64,000 nucleotides of DNA from contig VFIW01000020.1 in NCBI GenBank assembly GCA_006386115.1, forward strand, positions 434,001-498,000, read 5' to 3'. This DNA comes from Globisporangium splendens. Its lineage: Eukaryota; Oomycota; Peronosporomycetes; Pythiales; Pythiaceae. Shown here piece by piece: positions 54,665 to 64,000 of the stretch (position 1 is its first letter; the number at the start of each line of letters is the position of its first letter). Both the position numbers and the translations under genes were made by a program. The notes beneath the pieces are model-generated. The model made no database searches and was not told the DNA's origin. It saw only the letters and a program-made list of their open reading frames with translations.

Positions 54665-56039
54665 ATGGCCAAGAACGGCGACCTCGAGGTGCGTGTGTAT
54701 GGCGCAACGTATGTGTCGTACACTGCAGCACGCTCTTTATAGAGCGCTGATGGTGTATGTGCGTGTTCTGTTGATCGTAGGTTGGTCAGTCCGATGGCTC
54801 TTCGCAACACGAGCATCGTCACAACGGAGACGCTGGCGGAGTCGACATCGCGCAGCTAATGAGCAGCGAGAGTACGTTTATATACGCTGGTGACTGAGTT
54901 TACATGAAGCTTCGCATCTTGACCGTACCTCTCTGTGTCACGACGACGTCTATGGTGGTGAATATTCACAGGTTCGGCATCTCCGAAGGACGTCGCGCAT
55001 GTCCTCCACCACACGCCGCACATGGACCCCAAAGTGGTGCGTGTTTTTTACGCCGTGTGTTCAAAAATTGGGCCATTTACAGACGTGGCGGAAGAAAGGC
55101 TTCTCGTCTCAATATTTGTCTCCATCCGCGACGCGCATATGCATGGAAATTTCCATGTAATGGCTGCTAAAACCCCTCATGTGCATATATCAACGGCAGG
55201 TCGGACGTGTTCTTGGCGAGCCTGACGATGTGTCACTCAGCGTCTTGCAGGAATATGCAAATGGTGAGCGGCGCCAACAAAGTGCTTTGTTATATTGATT
55301 GCCATGAGCTCACTGGTACGCGCGAATATGTGAAAAACGTACAGGCTTTGTGTTCAAGGACTACTCATTTGACGTCGCGCTGCGCGTGTACCTGGGGCGA
55401 TTCGTGCTCCCGGGCGAGGCGCAGAAGATCGACCGCATCCTGCAGGCGTTCGCCAAGGCGTACTTCGCGGCGAACCCGCGCGATCCGGTGTGCACGTCCG
55501 AGGACGCAGTGTACACGCTGGCGTTCTCGGTCGTGCTGCTGAACACGGACGCGCACAATCCGCATCTCGCGAGAAGGTTCAAGATGGGCAAGGACGACTT
55601 TATCCGCAACCACCAGCGGATCCTCGTGGACGGCAAGCCCATGCCGCACCGGTTCCTGGCTCAATGCTACGACTCGTTTGCGACGTATCCGATCACATTA
55701 ATAGGTAGGAAGCAGGAGCCAATGCTCGTGGAGGACGAGATCGAGCTCACGTTCGGCGACGGACCGCTCGGGCTCGACATCGAGACGTCGATCGATGGCC
55801 GCACGTGTCTCGTCAAGAAGCACGCGCAGCGGCATCTGCACGCGTCCACGAACGACGGTACGGGCAGCAGAGCAGTCGAGCCGCCAGTGCACATTACGGG
55901 CTGGGTCGTCGTCGCGGTCGGGGACGACAGCACGCGGGAGCTCGGGTATCCCATGACCCGCTGTTTACTGAAAACGGCGGCGCGTCCCGTTGTCATCCGC
56001 TTTTGTGAGCCGAGTGTGTATTTCGCATCGCTCGAGTAA
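54665..56039 (+). CDS. Compact Sec7-domain ARF guanine-nucleotide exchange factor
   Basis: Five exons: 54665-54688, 54781-54871, 54972-55036, 55200-55263 and 55345-56039, in phase (312 residues). The Sec7 core reads PKDVAHVLHHTPHMDPKV, GEPDDVSLSVLQEYANGFVF, then motif 1 LGRFVLPGEAQKIDR with the catalytic glutamate and motif 2 LAFSVVLLNTDAHNPHL. Sec7 proteins load GTP onto ARF GTPases to start coat recruitment. The protein is very short for the family. It keeps the catalytic half of Sec7, but the first Sec7 helices (usual FN.KPKKG region) are shortened to SASPKDV. The 130 residues after Sec7 show no PH domain that I can recognise. Divergent from the TSET-like WD40 gene. Confidence 0.75.
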
Positions 56040-57273
56040 AATAAAGTACTTTTTTTCATGAAGAGATAGTTGTCATCGCAAGAAGCATCAGATGGTTTTT
56101 GCATGTCTTCAGATGGCAGATGGGGACACGAATTGTTTATTCCGCCCCTTGACACTGTTGCTGCCAGCTGCAAAAGAAAATGTCGTTCGTGTCCCTCCAT
56201 GAGCGCACACATGCGTGCGTGCGTGCGCGGCCCATCGCCATCGTTTTGCACACAACAAAGCACTGTTTCTAAAGGAAACATCATGCCATGTGAGGGAGGT
56301 CGGCCGTTGACGTCTGATGGCGGGCATTCGAAAAAAAAGAAGCAAAAGTAGCAAGATCCTTCCATCTGTTTCTATTTATATCCAGCATCATCATTATGGA
56401 ATGCGCATGCAACAACTTCACAAGCTGTTTCTGAGCCGTCCGTTTAATTGTGTGACAGCATCCATCCGACTGCTCCTGCTTCAACGCAAAGCACACGCAC
56501 AACCACGACGGCACGCACTTCACACATATAAAAAAGTACCTATGCATATGGAGAGACTCTTTGTCCGCGGGAGAGAGTCTCTTTCTTTAACTGCGAACGT
56601 GTGACGGCCGAAAGCACCACGGCGGCTCGCGCATCGGTCCGCACACGTTCGCAGCATGCGATATCCGCAGTGTGTGCACAGGGGAGATGCGCCTATTCAT
56701 CTATTCATTCTTTTTCGTTCTCTTGCACTTGCATGCTGTCTCTTGCATTGTGTGCGCGACAAGGTGGCCGCGAAGCGTCAGGCTGCTTTCTCCCATCGTT
56801 CTTTTTCATTGTGGTTGATGCTATTTATACAGACAACAACAAAAAGAAAGATAGTGGATGCCAAAAACTGGAGTGCGCCAGATCCAGTTTGCTGTCCATA
56901 AAGGATGTCGGTTCCCGCAAATCGGGCCATCTGATCCGTACTATTTTGGTTTTTTCGCTGCTTCAGCGTGGGTCTTCAGCATCGGAGGAAGGGTTGTACA
57001 TTACTTTCGGTAGCCTCGTTTCTGCTCTTTTCGGTCGCGCTTGTTGACCCAAGAGCGGATCACACGAGCATGCCTTTTCTGAATCCTTCAGTTCGGAACC
57101 AGTAGTGAGCGTAAGAGAACGCGCGCGTGCGAGAGAAGACAGAGCCCCGAGAACGCGCCGCTGCATCCGCACTACAGGCGGCGAGCCCCAGATTCGCACT
57201 CGCAGACCCGCGCGCACATCCTTCCAAGCCGCTTCCACAGAAAGAACGATACGTGGTGTTGTATAAGGGAAGC
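56040..57273. other. Intergenic, no gene seen
   Basis: About 1.2 kb between two plus-strand genes. It contains GT-rich and AT-rich stretches and short frames on both strands without motifs. It should include the Sec7 gene 3' UTR and the promoter of the gene at 57274. Confidence 0.5.
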
Positions 57274-58755
57274 ATGGGTGCGGCACTCGGCTGCTATCGT
57301 GGGCCAGATTCAGGTATGCGTTTTCCCCCATGGGCTACTATTTCTCAAGGACGCTGGAAATTTGTGTGCTGGGAAGACCTTAAAATGGGAATATGTGTGT
57401 GTGAGTGTAGACTTGGAGCTGTTTGCGGCGCGGTATCTGGATGACGTGCACGGTGCGAAGCGAGACAGCGCGTCGAAGCACAGCACGAGCTTCCAGTACA
57501 TGAAGAGTCGTCCGCCACTCTACGTGAAGGAGAGCGACTCGGTGCTGGAGAAACTGCAGCGCACGCTCAGTCTGTCGATCCTCAAGAGCCGATCGGAGGC
57601 GAGTGGAAGGCGATCGAACGCGGAGTCTAGCGATGAGTTCGGAGATGAGCCAGCGAGGTATGTGCACATGTTTGTGCTCTGTGTGTCGATGCATGCTGTT
57701 GTTTTTATGGTGCGAGTACTGAGTTCTTTCTGTTTTCTTTATTCTTCCGTGATAATGATGATGATGCGCTGAGCAGTTGGGATGTGACGCAGTCCTATTC
57801 AAGCGCGTCGGGGACGTCTGGAAGCCGCATGCTCTCGGATTTCTATAACCTCGTGCTGGAGTGCGACCGCAACACGTTCTTCAAGGACAAGCAGGGCAAG
57901 CGCGTCAAAGGGTGCGAATAATTGCATGCAGTTCTTCGTATAGACGCGTTGAAAGCTGACTATTTTGCTTTGTGTGCTTGTGCGACAGCGCGTACCTGGA
58001 CGAGATCTTGATTATCGACGATTACTTTGGAGTGGTGATCCGCAAGCGACAGCGTACTGAGAAGCAAGCGGACCCCAAGCTGTCACTCATGGACCGCTTC
58101 TCGAGCGGACAGGTGCCTACAGGACTCATGTCGACCACGTCCACGGTACGCTTCACAGGTTTAAAATGGTTTAGACCGTTTTATATGCATATGGACTCAT
58201 CTCGTTGTTGTTGTGCCAATTGTTCTGTAGCTATCGAGTGAAATGGACTACTGGTCGTGCTTTGATTCGGCTGCGGATCAGGACGAACTCGACCTGATTG
58301 GCCTGCGAACGACGTCGTTCCAGTCCCAGCAGCATCACGGTAGCCGGCATTCGTACTATGGTGCGTCGTCGTCATCGGCTTCCACGAACGGACTGTTGCT
58401 GTTTTCCCCCATGCACGCTGGCGCTGCTGGTGATTTATCGGCGGGCCGTGTGTCCAAGTCGCTGAGTCCCCACAATGGCTGGACCGGGTACGGCGGTCCT
58501 TATGGGTACGACGAAGAAGACGAGGACGACGAGGACGACCAGTTCTCGAGGTCCGCGTACGGCTACCACTTGGACCAGTTCCGGCAGCACCAGCAGATGA
58601 AGCAGCAGCTCGAACCGTTGGCTTTCGCGTCGTTGTCGAGCGCCAAGAGCGACAAGACGGTCGACGATTCCCCATCAGCGCGATCGTCGGCTGCGTTTTT
58701 CCCTCCGAACGCGGCGCAGAACGCGAGCGCGGTTGTCCCCATGATTGCGAGTTGA
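57274..58755 (+). CDS. Unknown protein, possible N-terminal lipid anchor
   Basis: Five exons: 57274-57313, 57411-57657, 57777-57911, 57989-58145 and 58231-58755, in phase (367 residues). The start MGAALGCYRGPDS has Gly2 and a nearby Cys7, as in myristoylated and palmitoylated proteins, although position 6 is Gly rather than Ser/Thr. A central region looks folded: MLSDFYNLVLECDRNTFF, then AYLDEILIIDDYFGVVIRKR. The last 170 residues are Ser/Gln rich with an acidic DEEDEDDEDDQF run. No domain family is recognised. Exon joins were chosen from strong GT..AG borders and consistent phase, so the gene itself is well supported although its function is unknown. Confidence 0.6.
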
Positions 58756-59094
58756 TGCGATCTATTTACATGTGCATATTTTATTATTATGACGCTTTGA
58801 GTTTCAAGAAAGAAGACGCCGATGAAGAAGACGAAGGAGAAGAAATTCACAAACATCTTGCTTGTTCAACATTGATGCTGCCGAAGTCAGGCCATTGGAA
58901 GAAGAAGAAAAAAAACAAGAAACAAGAAACGCAAAAATGAATAAACGAAGAGCTACATAGCACAAAGTCAAAAGAGAAGACAGGATAAACGGATACGATT
59001 TGCAGTATTCAAAAAATCATAGACAGTTTTATATTTTGTGCAGGAACCCCTTGCTATTCATGTGTCCATCCTCCTCCATCGCCGTCATCGTCTT
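58756..59094. other. Convergent intergenic gap
   Basis: 339 bp between converging stops, with A-rich stretches (near 58903-58925) compatible with 3' UTR and polyadenylation. Nothing else was seen. Confidence 0.5.
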
Positions 59095-62000
59095 CTAATC
59101 CATTTCCTCCTTTATCCACGTGCTGATGCCACGCTTCGGGTTGCTATAGTAAAATTTGCCCGGCACGCTTCGACTCTCGCGCTTGACCCATCCAGGCGGG
59201 AGCTTCTCCTGGGCGTCCGGGTTCTCTAACTGCTGTGTCGCGCGCTTCTCCATTTCCTCAGGGTGGAAGTGGCAAATCTCTTTGAACATGAGCTCCTTCA
59301 GGTCGCTCTCGTCCAGATCGTCGAGATCAAAACTCTGGAATTTCTCCACCGGCCGGTTCTCACGCTCTTCGTCGTAGTACGCGGCCAGGTACGGGTGACG
59401 CAGCGCTTCTTCGACCGTGATGCGCTTCTCGACGTCGAAGATCAGCATCTTCCACAGCAGATCCAGTGCCTCTGGGTTCGCATTCGGAAACATGGTGCTC
59501 ACGTCGATGCCAGCGACAGCCTGCGTGCGACTCAGCAATTGTCGCCCCTTGAGCTTGTTCGCGAGCGGGTTCTCCTTGAACGAGTGCTCTTCAGGCACGC
59601 CCAACACATTCATAATCAACTGCAACTGATGCACGTACGTCTCGCCAGGGAAAAGCGGCTTGCGGCCCAGCATCTCTGCAAAGATACAACCCGCCGCCCA
59701 TAGATCGACACCTTCGCCATACGCACTGCCCAGCAATAATTCTGGCGCTCGGTACCACCGCGTCACAACGTACTCGGTCATACCGACGTCTTCTGCTTCT
59801 TTTGACCGTGCCAGCCCCAAGTCGCAAATCTTGAGCAGGCAATCCGAGTTGATAAGCAGATTGCTTGGCTTTAGATCGCGATGCAGCACGCCGGCTTTGT
59901 GCATGTGGCTCAATCCGCTGAGAATCTGGTACAGGAAATATCGAATGTGGTCGTCCAGTAACACTTCCTTCGAGTAAATGATACGGTGGAGATCCATCTC
60001 CATGAGATCGATCGTCATGTACACATCCCGAAAGTCGGCGTAGGACGGCGGCGGAATCAAATCCATGAGACTCAGAATGTTCTCGTGGGACATGTGTCGA
60101 ATCAACCGCGCTTCTCGAAGGATCTGCTTCAGCTGGTGCGGGTGCCAGATGCAGTCGATCACCTTCTTGATCGCGACATTGCCACCACTTATTGTGTCCG
60201 TGGCGGCAATCACGATACCGTACGCGCCTCGTCCACAGACTTTAATAAGCTGGTAGTGCTTTGGGACCGTGAACGGCGCACCACACACCATGAACGTATG
60301 CATATTCTCGTTCTCTTTGCACACAACGGCGTCAGTACTCGTTGTCTGAGGAAACCGCTTGTGGACATTAGCATCTGGTGGTGCAGATCCATCCGAGCGT
60401 GCCCTCGCCAGGGTCTCTGGAGACAATTTCACATTTGCCCATCCGTGGCGTCTGTACTCACTGATGAATTCTTCGCTCTTGACAGAGTTGGATGCTCGCG
60501 AATCCTGGCTGTAGTACGCATTCGTCGCGGGCGTCGCAGCGTATCCAATGTGCTGTGGATGCACTGGCGGCTCCCATTGCAGCATCTGTGTCGTCGGTGG
60601 ATGGTGATGGTCGATGACTACACTTTGGCTTTTCTTTAATCGCGGTTGGATGTTCACAGTATCGTCAATATCATTGCGCCGACACGTGATCCCAAGCAGC
60701 ACTTTGCCACAGTATTCGCCTTTTGCGTTACTGATCGTGTACCATCGGCTGTCCGAAGCAATCGCCGCCTCTTCTTCCTCTTGCGTTCGCCCAGGTTTTG
60801 CCGACATGATGTATTTCGCGATGTTGACCGACGTGAACCCGATTTTCACATCGCTGCCTCCTTTCACAAGATCCATGACGTCGATCTGTAAGCTGCACGT
60901 GCCGATAACGTTGTTGAACGGCAGCGAAATCACTTTGTTCCACACTGGGTGCGTGGCTGTGTACGACGGCTGCGCAAGGTTCCGTGGCGGGCCCGTGCTG
61001 AATGGATCAACTCCGGCTGCTGGACTTGTCGTCGACGTCGTCATGTTTGCGACTGCTGTGAGCATGCCGATCCCTGAACTAAACTTCCGTGTCAGTTGTG
61101 GCATGGAAAGCCCGCCAAGCGCGGAAGTCCCCGAGCTCGACGACTCTTGCTTGACAAGCGGCTTCTCACGATGCACAAGTGCGATCGTGACGCTGGGCTC
61201 TTTCACCGTCTTTTTCTGTGAAGTGCCCATCTTGATGCCATTGCCTTGAATCACACGAACCAAGAGCGTTCCTTCCAGACCATGCTCAGCATCGACCTCG
61301 TTAAAATCCTGAGGAAGCTTCAGCGTAGTAGCTGCACCAGGAACCTTGAAGACTGCACTCGCAGCCACGACATCGCCATTGATCTCGAAACGCGCGAGTC
61401 GTCCATCGGAATAAAACGTAAACTTGTGGACCCAGTTCTGAATGAATTTCCGACCATCGCGCTTGTTCTCCAGCTCTTCCTTGCCAGACGCAACCGCAAT
61501 CGAACCTTCGACAGACAATCCGCCGATTTTGAAATTTGTCCAGATCGTGTGCTTTGCAAACTCGTGAATAAAGTTCACCAAGCCCGCATGTCCTCGGAAC
61601 GAACCGTGGAAAGGCACAGAAGGCGGGTAGTTTGAGCAGAAGATGATGTCTTTGTCGAGCAGACGGAAGAACCGCGTAAACACTTGCTCCGATGGTGGTG
61701 GGAGCGTCACTGCCATGTCGCCTTCGGTCTTCCAGTTCCCTCGCAACGCAGTGTACAACACGACAAGCATGGCATAGAATTCTTCGACGTCCAGCGGAGT
61801 GACGGCAAGGCTCGGGATCGCGACAATGGCTTCCAGTCCAAGGCGCATCCAGATCACCTTCTCCACGGCAGTCGGCGCTGCGAGCTGTAGCGTCTTCTTG
61901 TCCTCAGTGATGAACGTGAACCCATTCGTGCGTGTCGACGAGTCCTTCACACCTGCTAGAATATACAAATGGCTGACTGCACTGGCAGGACTCGAGCCTC

Positions 62001-63168
62001 GTCGTGGTCGCTCGCTGTCGCGCAAAAGCGGCTCGTCACGGGACGCGATGTACGCTTCTTTCGAGGCAAAGCGTCTCAGATATTTCCCCTCGAGCACGTA
62101 GTAGTGCTTCTCTAATCGCCGCAGCCACTCGCTTCGCTTGCTCAGCACGCCTTCCCACTTCACGGCTTCGTGGTACAACGTCCCGGATTCAGGTCGAAAG
62201 TAGTCAAAGTCGGATTCTCTGGGCGTGCTGTCGATATCAAGCTGGTACTCCTCTTCGGACGACAGGATCTCTGGACTCGCTTCGGTCTTTGCCTGGGACG
62301 AATTGCTCTCTTCGCTGCTAAACAACTCGTTCGTCGATGCAAGTGGCGACACATTGCTCTTCGATGACGACGCCAGCTTTTCGCCCAGCGAGTTCAGCAT
62401 CGGGTCCTGAGCTTCCGACAGGCGACGGAGCGAGGATCGGTACAGATTCTTCTCCTTCCCGTGCAGAGAGAGTTTGGCATCTTCGAGGATCTCAGACGCA
62501 CGCTCCGAGATTTGGCCCTGCTCCAGCCACATGTTGATGCATTTCTCTCGACTCAACCCAGCGACGATCCCTGTTCGGTCGTGGCTCTCGGGGTAGCTCC
62601 GCGAAACGCCATGCGCGGGTTCGTCATCCAGACCGAGCCCCGGCGACGAGTGCCGGTCGTTCAGCTCCAGCAACTCTTCCGTCAATTGCGGCAATGCGCT
62701 TTCGCTGTTGCGGCCGCGCGGATGGATGCCGTTGACTGCGACGCCAACCGTGCCGCTGTCTTTGATCTGCCCCCCGCCATTGCTGCTCGCGACGCTGCTG
62801 CTTCGACTGCTGCTGCCCGTGAAGCCCCCTGCCATGACCACTTTGTTCGGCGAGCCGCCCATCTTGAACGACGCGCGCGTCCACGCCGCGCTCTCCGACT
62901 GCGTGCGCTGCCGCTCCTTCTTCTTCTTTGTCGCCTTCACCTTCGGGAGCACTGTCACACGCGTCGTCGTATTCGTCGTAATAATCGGAGGCGGGATGAC
63001 GGACTCGTCGTGCTGCTGTCGCTGTGTCTCGCTCGCTGTCACTGCTACTGTTGTTGTCGTATGCGTCGACGTCGTCTCACTGCTGCTGGTTACGCTTTGC
63101 ATCGTCAAGCGCTCTTGCTTCCCATGCACCAGTTGAGTGAGTGAATCGGATGTAAATCTATCAATCAA
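59095..63168 (-). CDS. Multidomain MAP kinase (PH, NTF2-like, C2, kinase, WW)
   Basis: Single exon, 1,357 residues. Order: disordered N-terminus; PH domain (about 336-450, KWEGVLSKRSEWLRRLEKHY); NTF2/SnoaL-like fold (about 510-615); C2 domain (about 635-795, LLVRVIQGNGIKMG); MAPK catalytic domain (about 970-1265); WW domain (about 1322-1351, LPPGWVKRESRSVPGKFYYS). The kinase has GRGAYG, VAIKK, HRDLKPSN, DLG and the dual phosphorylation motif TEY at about 1131-1133 (MTEYVVTRWYRAPE), as in ERK-type MAPKs, so it should be active and switched on by a MAPKK. PH and C2 suggest membrane or lipid recruitment; WW binds proline-rich partners. MAPKs elsewhere are usually 350-450 residues. Alternative starts exist 22 codons downstream. 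Confidence 0.9.
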   Translation of the reverse strand: MIDRFTSDSLTQLVHGKQERLTMQSVTSSSETTSTHTTTTVAVTASETQRQQHDESVIPPPIITTNTTTRVTVLPKVKATKKKKERQRTQSESAAWTRASFKMGGSPNKVVMAGGFTGSSSRSSSVASSNGGGQIKDSGTVGVAVNGIHPRGRNSESALPQLTEELLELNDRHSSPGLGLDDEPAHGVSRSYPESHDRTGIVAGLSREKCINMWLEQGQISERASEILEDAKLSLHGKEKNLYRSSLRRLSEAQDPMLNSLGEKLASSSKSNVSPLASTNELFSSEESNSSQAKTEASPEILSSEEEYQLDIDSTPRESDFDYFRPESGTLYHEAVKWEGVLSKRSEWLRRLEKHYYVLEGKYLRRFASKEAYIASRDEPLLRDSERPRRGSSPASAVSHLYILAGVKDSSTRTNGFTFITEDKKTLQLAAPTAVEKVIWMRLGLEAIVAIPSLAVTPLDVEEFYAMLVVLYTALRGNWKTEGDMAVTLPPPSEQVFTRFFRLLDKDIIFCSNYPPSVPFHGSFRGHAGLVNFIHEFAKHTIWTNFKIGGLSVEGSIAVASGKEELENKRDGRKFIQNWVHKFTFYSDGRLARFEINGDVVAASAVFKVPGAATTLKLPQDFNEVDAEHGLEGTLLVRVIQGNGIKMGTSQKKTVKEPSVTIALVHREKPLVKQESSSSGTSALGGLSMPQLTRKFSSGIGMLTAVANMTTSTTSPAAGVDPFSTGPPRNLAQPSYTATHPVWNKVISLPFNNVIGTCSLQIDVMDLVKGGSDVKIGFTSVNIAKYIMSAKPGRTQEEEEAAIASDSRWYTISNAKGEYCGKVLLGITCRRNDIDDTVNIQPRLKKSQSVVIDHHHPPTTQMLQWEPPVHPQHIGYAATPATNAYYSQDSRASNSVKSEEFISEYRRHGWANVKLSPETLARARSDGSAPPDANVHKRFPQTTSTDAVVCKENENMHTFMVCGAPFTVPKHYQLIKVCGRGAYGIVIAATDTISGGNVAIKKVIDCIWHPHQLKQILREARLIRHMSHENILSLMDLIPPPSYADFRDVYMTIDLMEMDLHRIIYSKEVLLDDHIRYFLYQILSGLSHMHKAGVLHRDLKPSNLLINSDCLLKICDLGLARSKEAEDVGMTEYVVTRWYRAPELLLGSAYGEGVDLWAAGCIFAEMLGRKPLFPGETYVHQLQLIMNVLGVPEEHSFKENPLANKLKGRQLLSRTQAVAGIDVSTMFPNANPEALDLLWKMLIFDVEKRITVEEALRHPYLAAYYDEERENRPVEKFQSFDLDDLDESDLKELMFKEICHFHPEEMEKRATQQLENPDAQEKLPPGWVKRESRSVPGKFYYSNPKRGISTWIKEEMD

Positions 63169-63710
63169 TCAATCACCTCACCTCGCTTTCTCCTTATAAT
63201 GCGAGGGGGAGAGAGAGGATGAATGCGTAGAATACAGAGACAAAGGGGGCGCTAGTGTGTATGTGTATACAGAAGCCTCGTGTTCTCTCCTTATGCGCGC
63301 ACGTCCGCCGCCGCCGTCGCGTGGGGATCGGTCTCGGGGTAGGAGGAAGTCAGGATTTGCTTTCTGGGGGCAGGGCCGTAAAGGCGCACTGACTGGGGAG
63401 AGGGAATAGGAGAAACGACTCAGGTACGTGAGCGTGAGCAGACGACAGACGATGCCGGTATGCATACCGGTATTCCAATGTTGTACGAAGGTAGTCCCTT
63501 ATTGGGTCTGGGTTGAAGCGATGACTTGCGTACATCCATCTGCCCATATGTATGGGGAGAGGAGGGGACGAGGGGAATATGGGACACTTTGGGTGGCGAA
63601 AGCGAGCATTTTTCATAGCGCAAAACGTGGATGATGTACGCCACAGGCAGACTGCGCACGCTCTTGCGACGGTGCGCTTATGCGCGTGGCTGGATGAAGC
63701 GCCTGTTGTC
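63169..63710. promoter_or_regulatory. MAPK-gene promoter region
   Basis: 542 bp upstream of the MAPK start (minus strand) and downstream of the gene at the right edge. Includes a perfect 16-bp palindrome (listed separately). No gene was seen. Confidence 0.45.
63455..63470. promoter_or_regulatory. Perfect 16-bp palindrome CCGGTATGCATACCGG
   Basis: Read directly, about 290 bp upstream of the MAPK start. The half-site CCGGTAT is repeated once more immediately to the right (ACCGGTATT). A dimeric transcription-factor site is possible; no known factor is assigned. Confidence 0.5.
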
Positions 63711-64000
63711 CTATGTGAGAATGGGTGGGAACATCTTCTGCGCGATCATTTCCTCGACCATGGCGCGCACTTGGGCTGTCTCCAGCTGCACACACACAAT
63801 GACGCCAAAGATCCAAAAAAGATGAGAGGATGATGATGACCCCCCGCCTCACAGCGATTGATGCATGGCGCGTAAGCATGTGGACGTACCGCTGGGTACG
63901 TATACGCGAACCCGGTCGCCTCGATCTTGGAGCCGTCCGCGAAGAGGTGGTTGTGCTGCAGCAGCTCCTTGTCGATGTACGGCGTCAGCGGCGTGTTGTG
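63711..64000 (-). CDS. 3' end of a possible short-chain dehydrogenase/epimerase, partial
   Basis: Two exons visible: 63890 to the window edge and 63711-63785 (last 24 residues plus stop). The readable C-terminus is TPYIDKELLQHNHLFADGSK, then EATGFAYTYPALETAQVRAM and a helical end. The pattern (a downstream substrate-loop type D-x-S-K followed by GF.Y..P and a final helix) is reminiscent of C-termini of NAD-dependent epimerase/dehydratase-type extended SDRs. The nucleotide-binding domain is outside the window, so this is a weak assignment. The intron (63786-63889) has clean GTACGT..TGCAG borders. Confidence 0.4.

Overview
This 64 kb window is nuclear genomic DNA from a eukaryote, very probably an oomycete (Stramenopila). 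Genes are packed tightly on both strands. Introns are few and short, mostly about 40-110 nt with GT..AG ends. Intergenic gaps are a few hundred bases. An oomycete-type initiator-like element lies just upstream of the RPL7 start. The gene content also fits: a PH/C2/WW-fused MAP kinase, Exportin-4, MLH3, an ABHD17 hydrolase and an acidic-tailed histone-fold protein. No prokaryotic genes, CRISPR array, transposon or convincing tRNA was found.

Layout, left to right: 1-6499 (-) 5' part of a giant HECT-type ubiquitin ligase candidate (RanBP2 zinc fingers, ankyrin repeats; its C-terminus lies off the left edge); 6905-10498 (-) Exportin-4; 10927-16332 (+) TFIIIC B-block-binding subunit; 17198-21030 (+) MLH3 in 12 exons; 21303-26578 (-) coiled-coil/TRAF-zinc-finger/SAM protein in about 12 exons; a poorly understood gap with small coding candidates; 28355-29119 (+) acidic unknown; 29860-31714 (-) Ask1-like subunit of the Dam1/DASH kinetochore complex; 32085-33599 (+) histone-H4-like fold fused to an acidic and coiled-coil tail; 33872-35114 (-) ABHD17-like hydrolase; 35710-36904 (-) unknown with an RVxF motif; 37332-44622 (+) SABRE/Hobbit/Fmp27-type bridge-like lipid-transfer protein; 44700-45218 (-) small two-span membrane protein; 45530-47165 (+) ribosomal protein L7; 47336-54271 (-) WD40/TSET TTRAY-like protein ending in a LamG-like fold; 54665-56039 (+) compact Sec7 ARF-GEF; 57274-58755 (+) unknown, possibly acylated; 59095-63168 (-) PH/NTF2-like/C2/MAPK/WW kinase; 63711-64000 (-) 3' end of a possible SDR enzyme.

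Most of these are housekeeping genes, and many are divergent pairs sharing short promoters. Two pairs look functionally coherent. Ask1 and the H4-like histone-fold protein (both potentially chromosome-segregation proteins) share about 370 bp. The TSET-like WD40 protein and the Sec7 ARF-GEF (both membrane traffic) share about 390 bp. The most novel item is the H4-like histone-fold/acidic/coiled-coil protein beside the Dam1-complex gene.

Exon joins were worked out by eye from splice signals and phase. Several places need either an intron or a missing base in a homopolymer; these are flagged. No database search was possible, so family names rest on recognised motifs.
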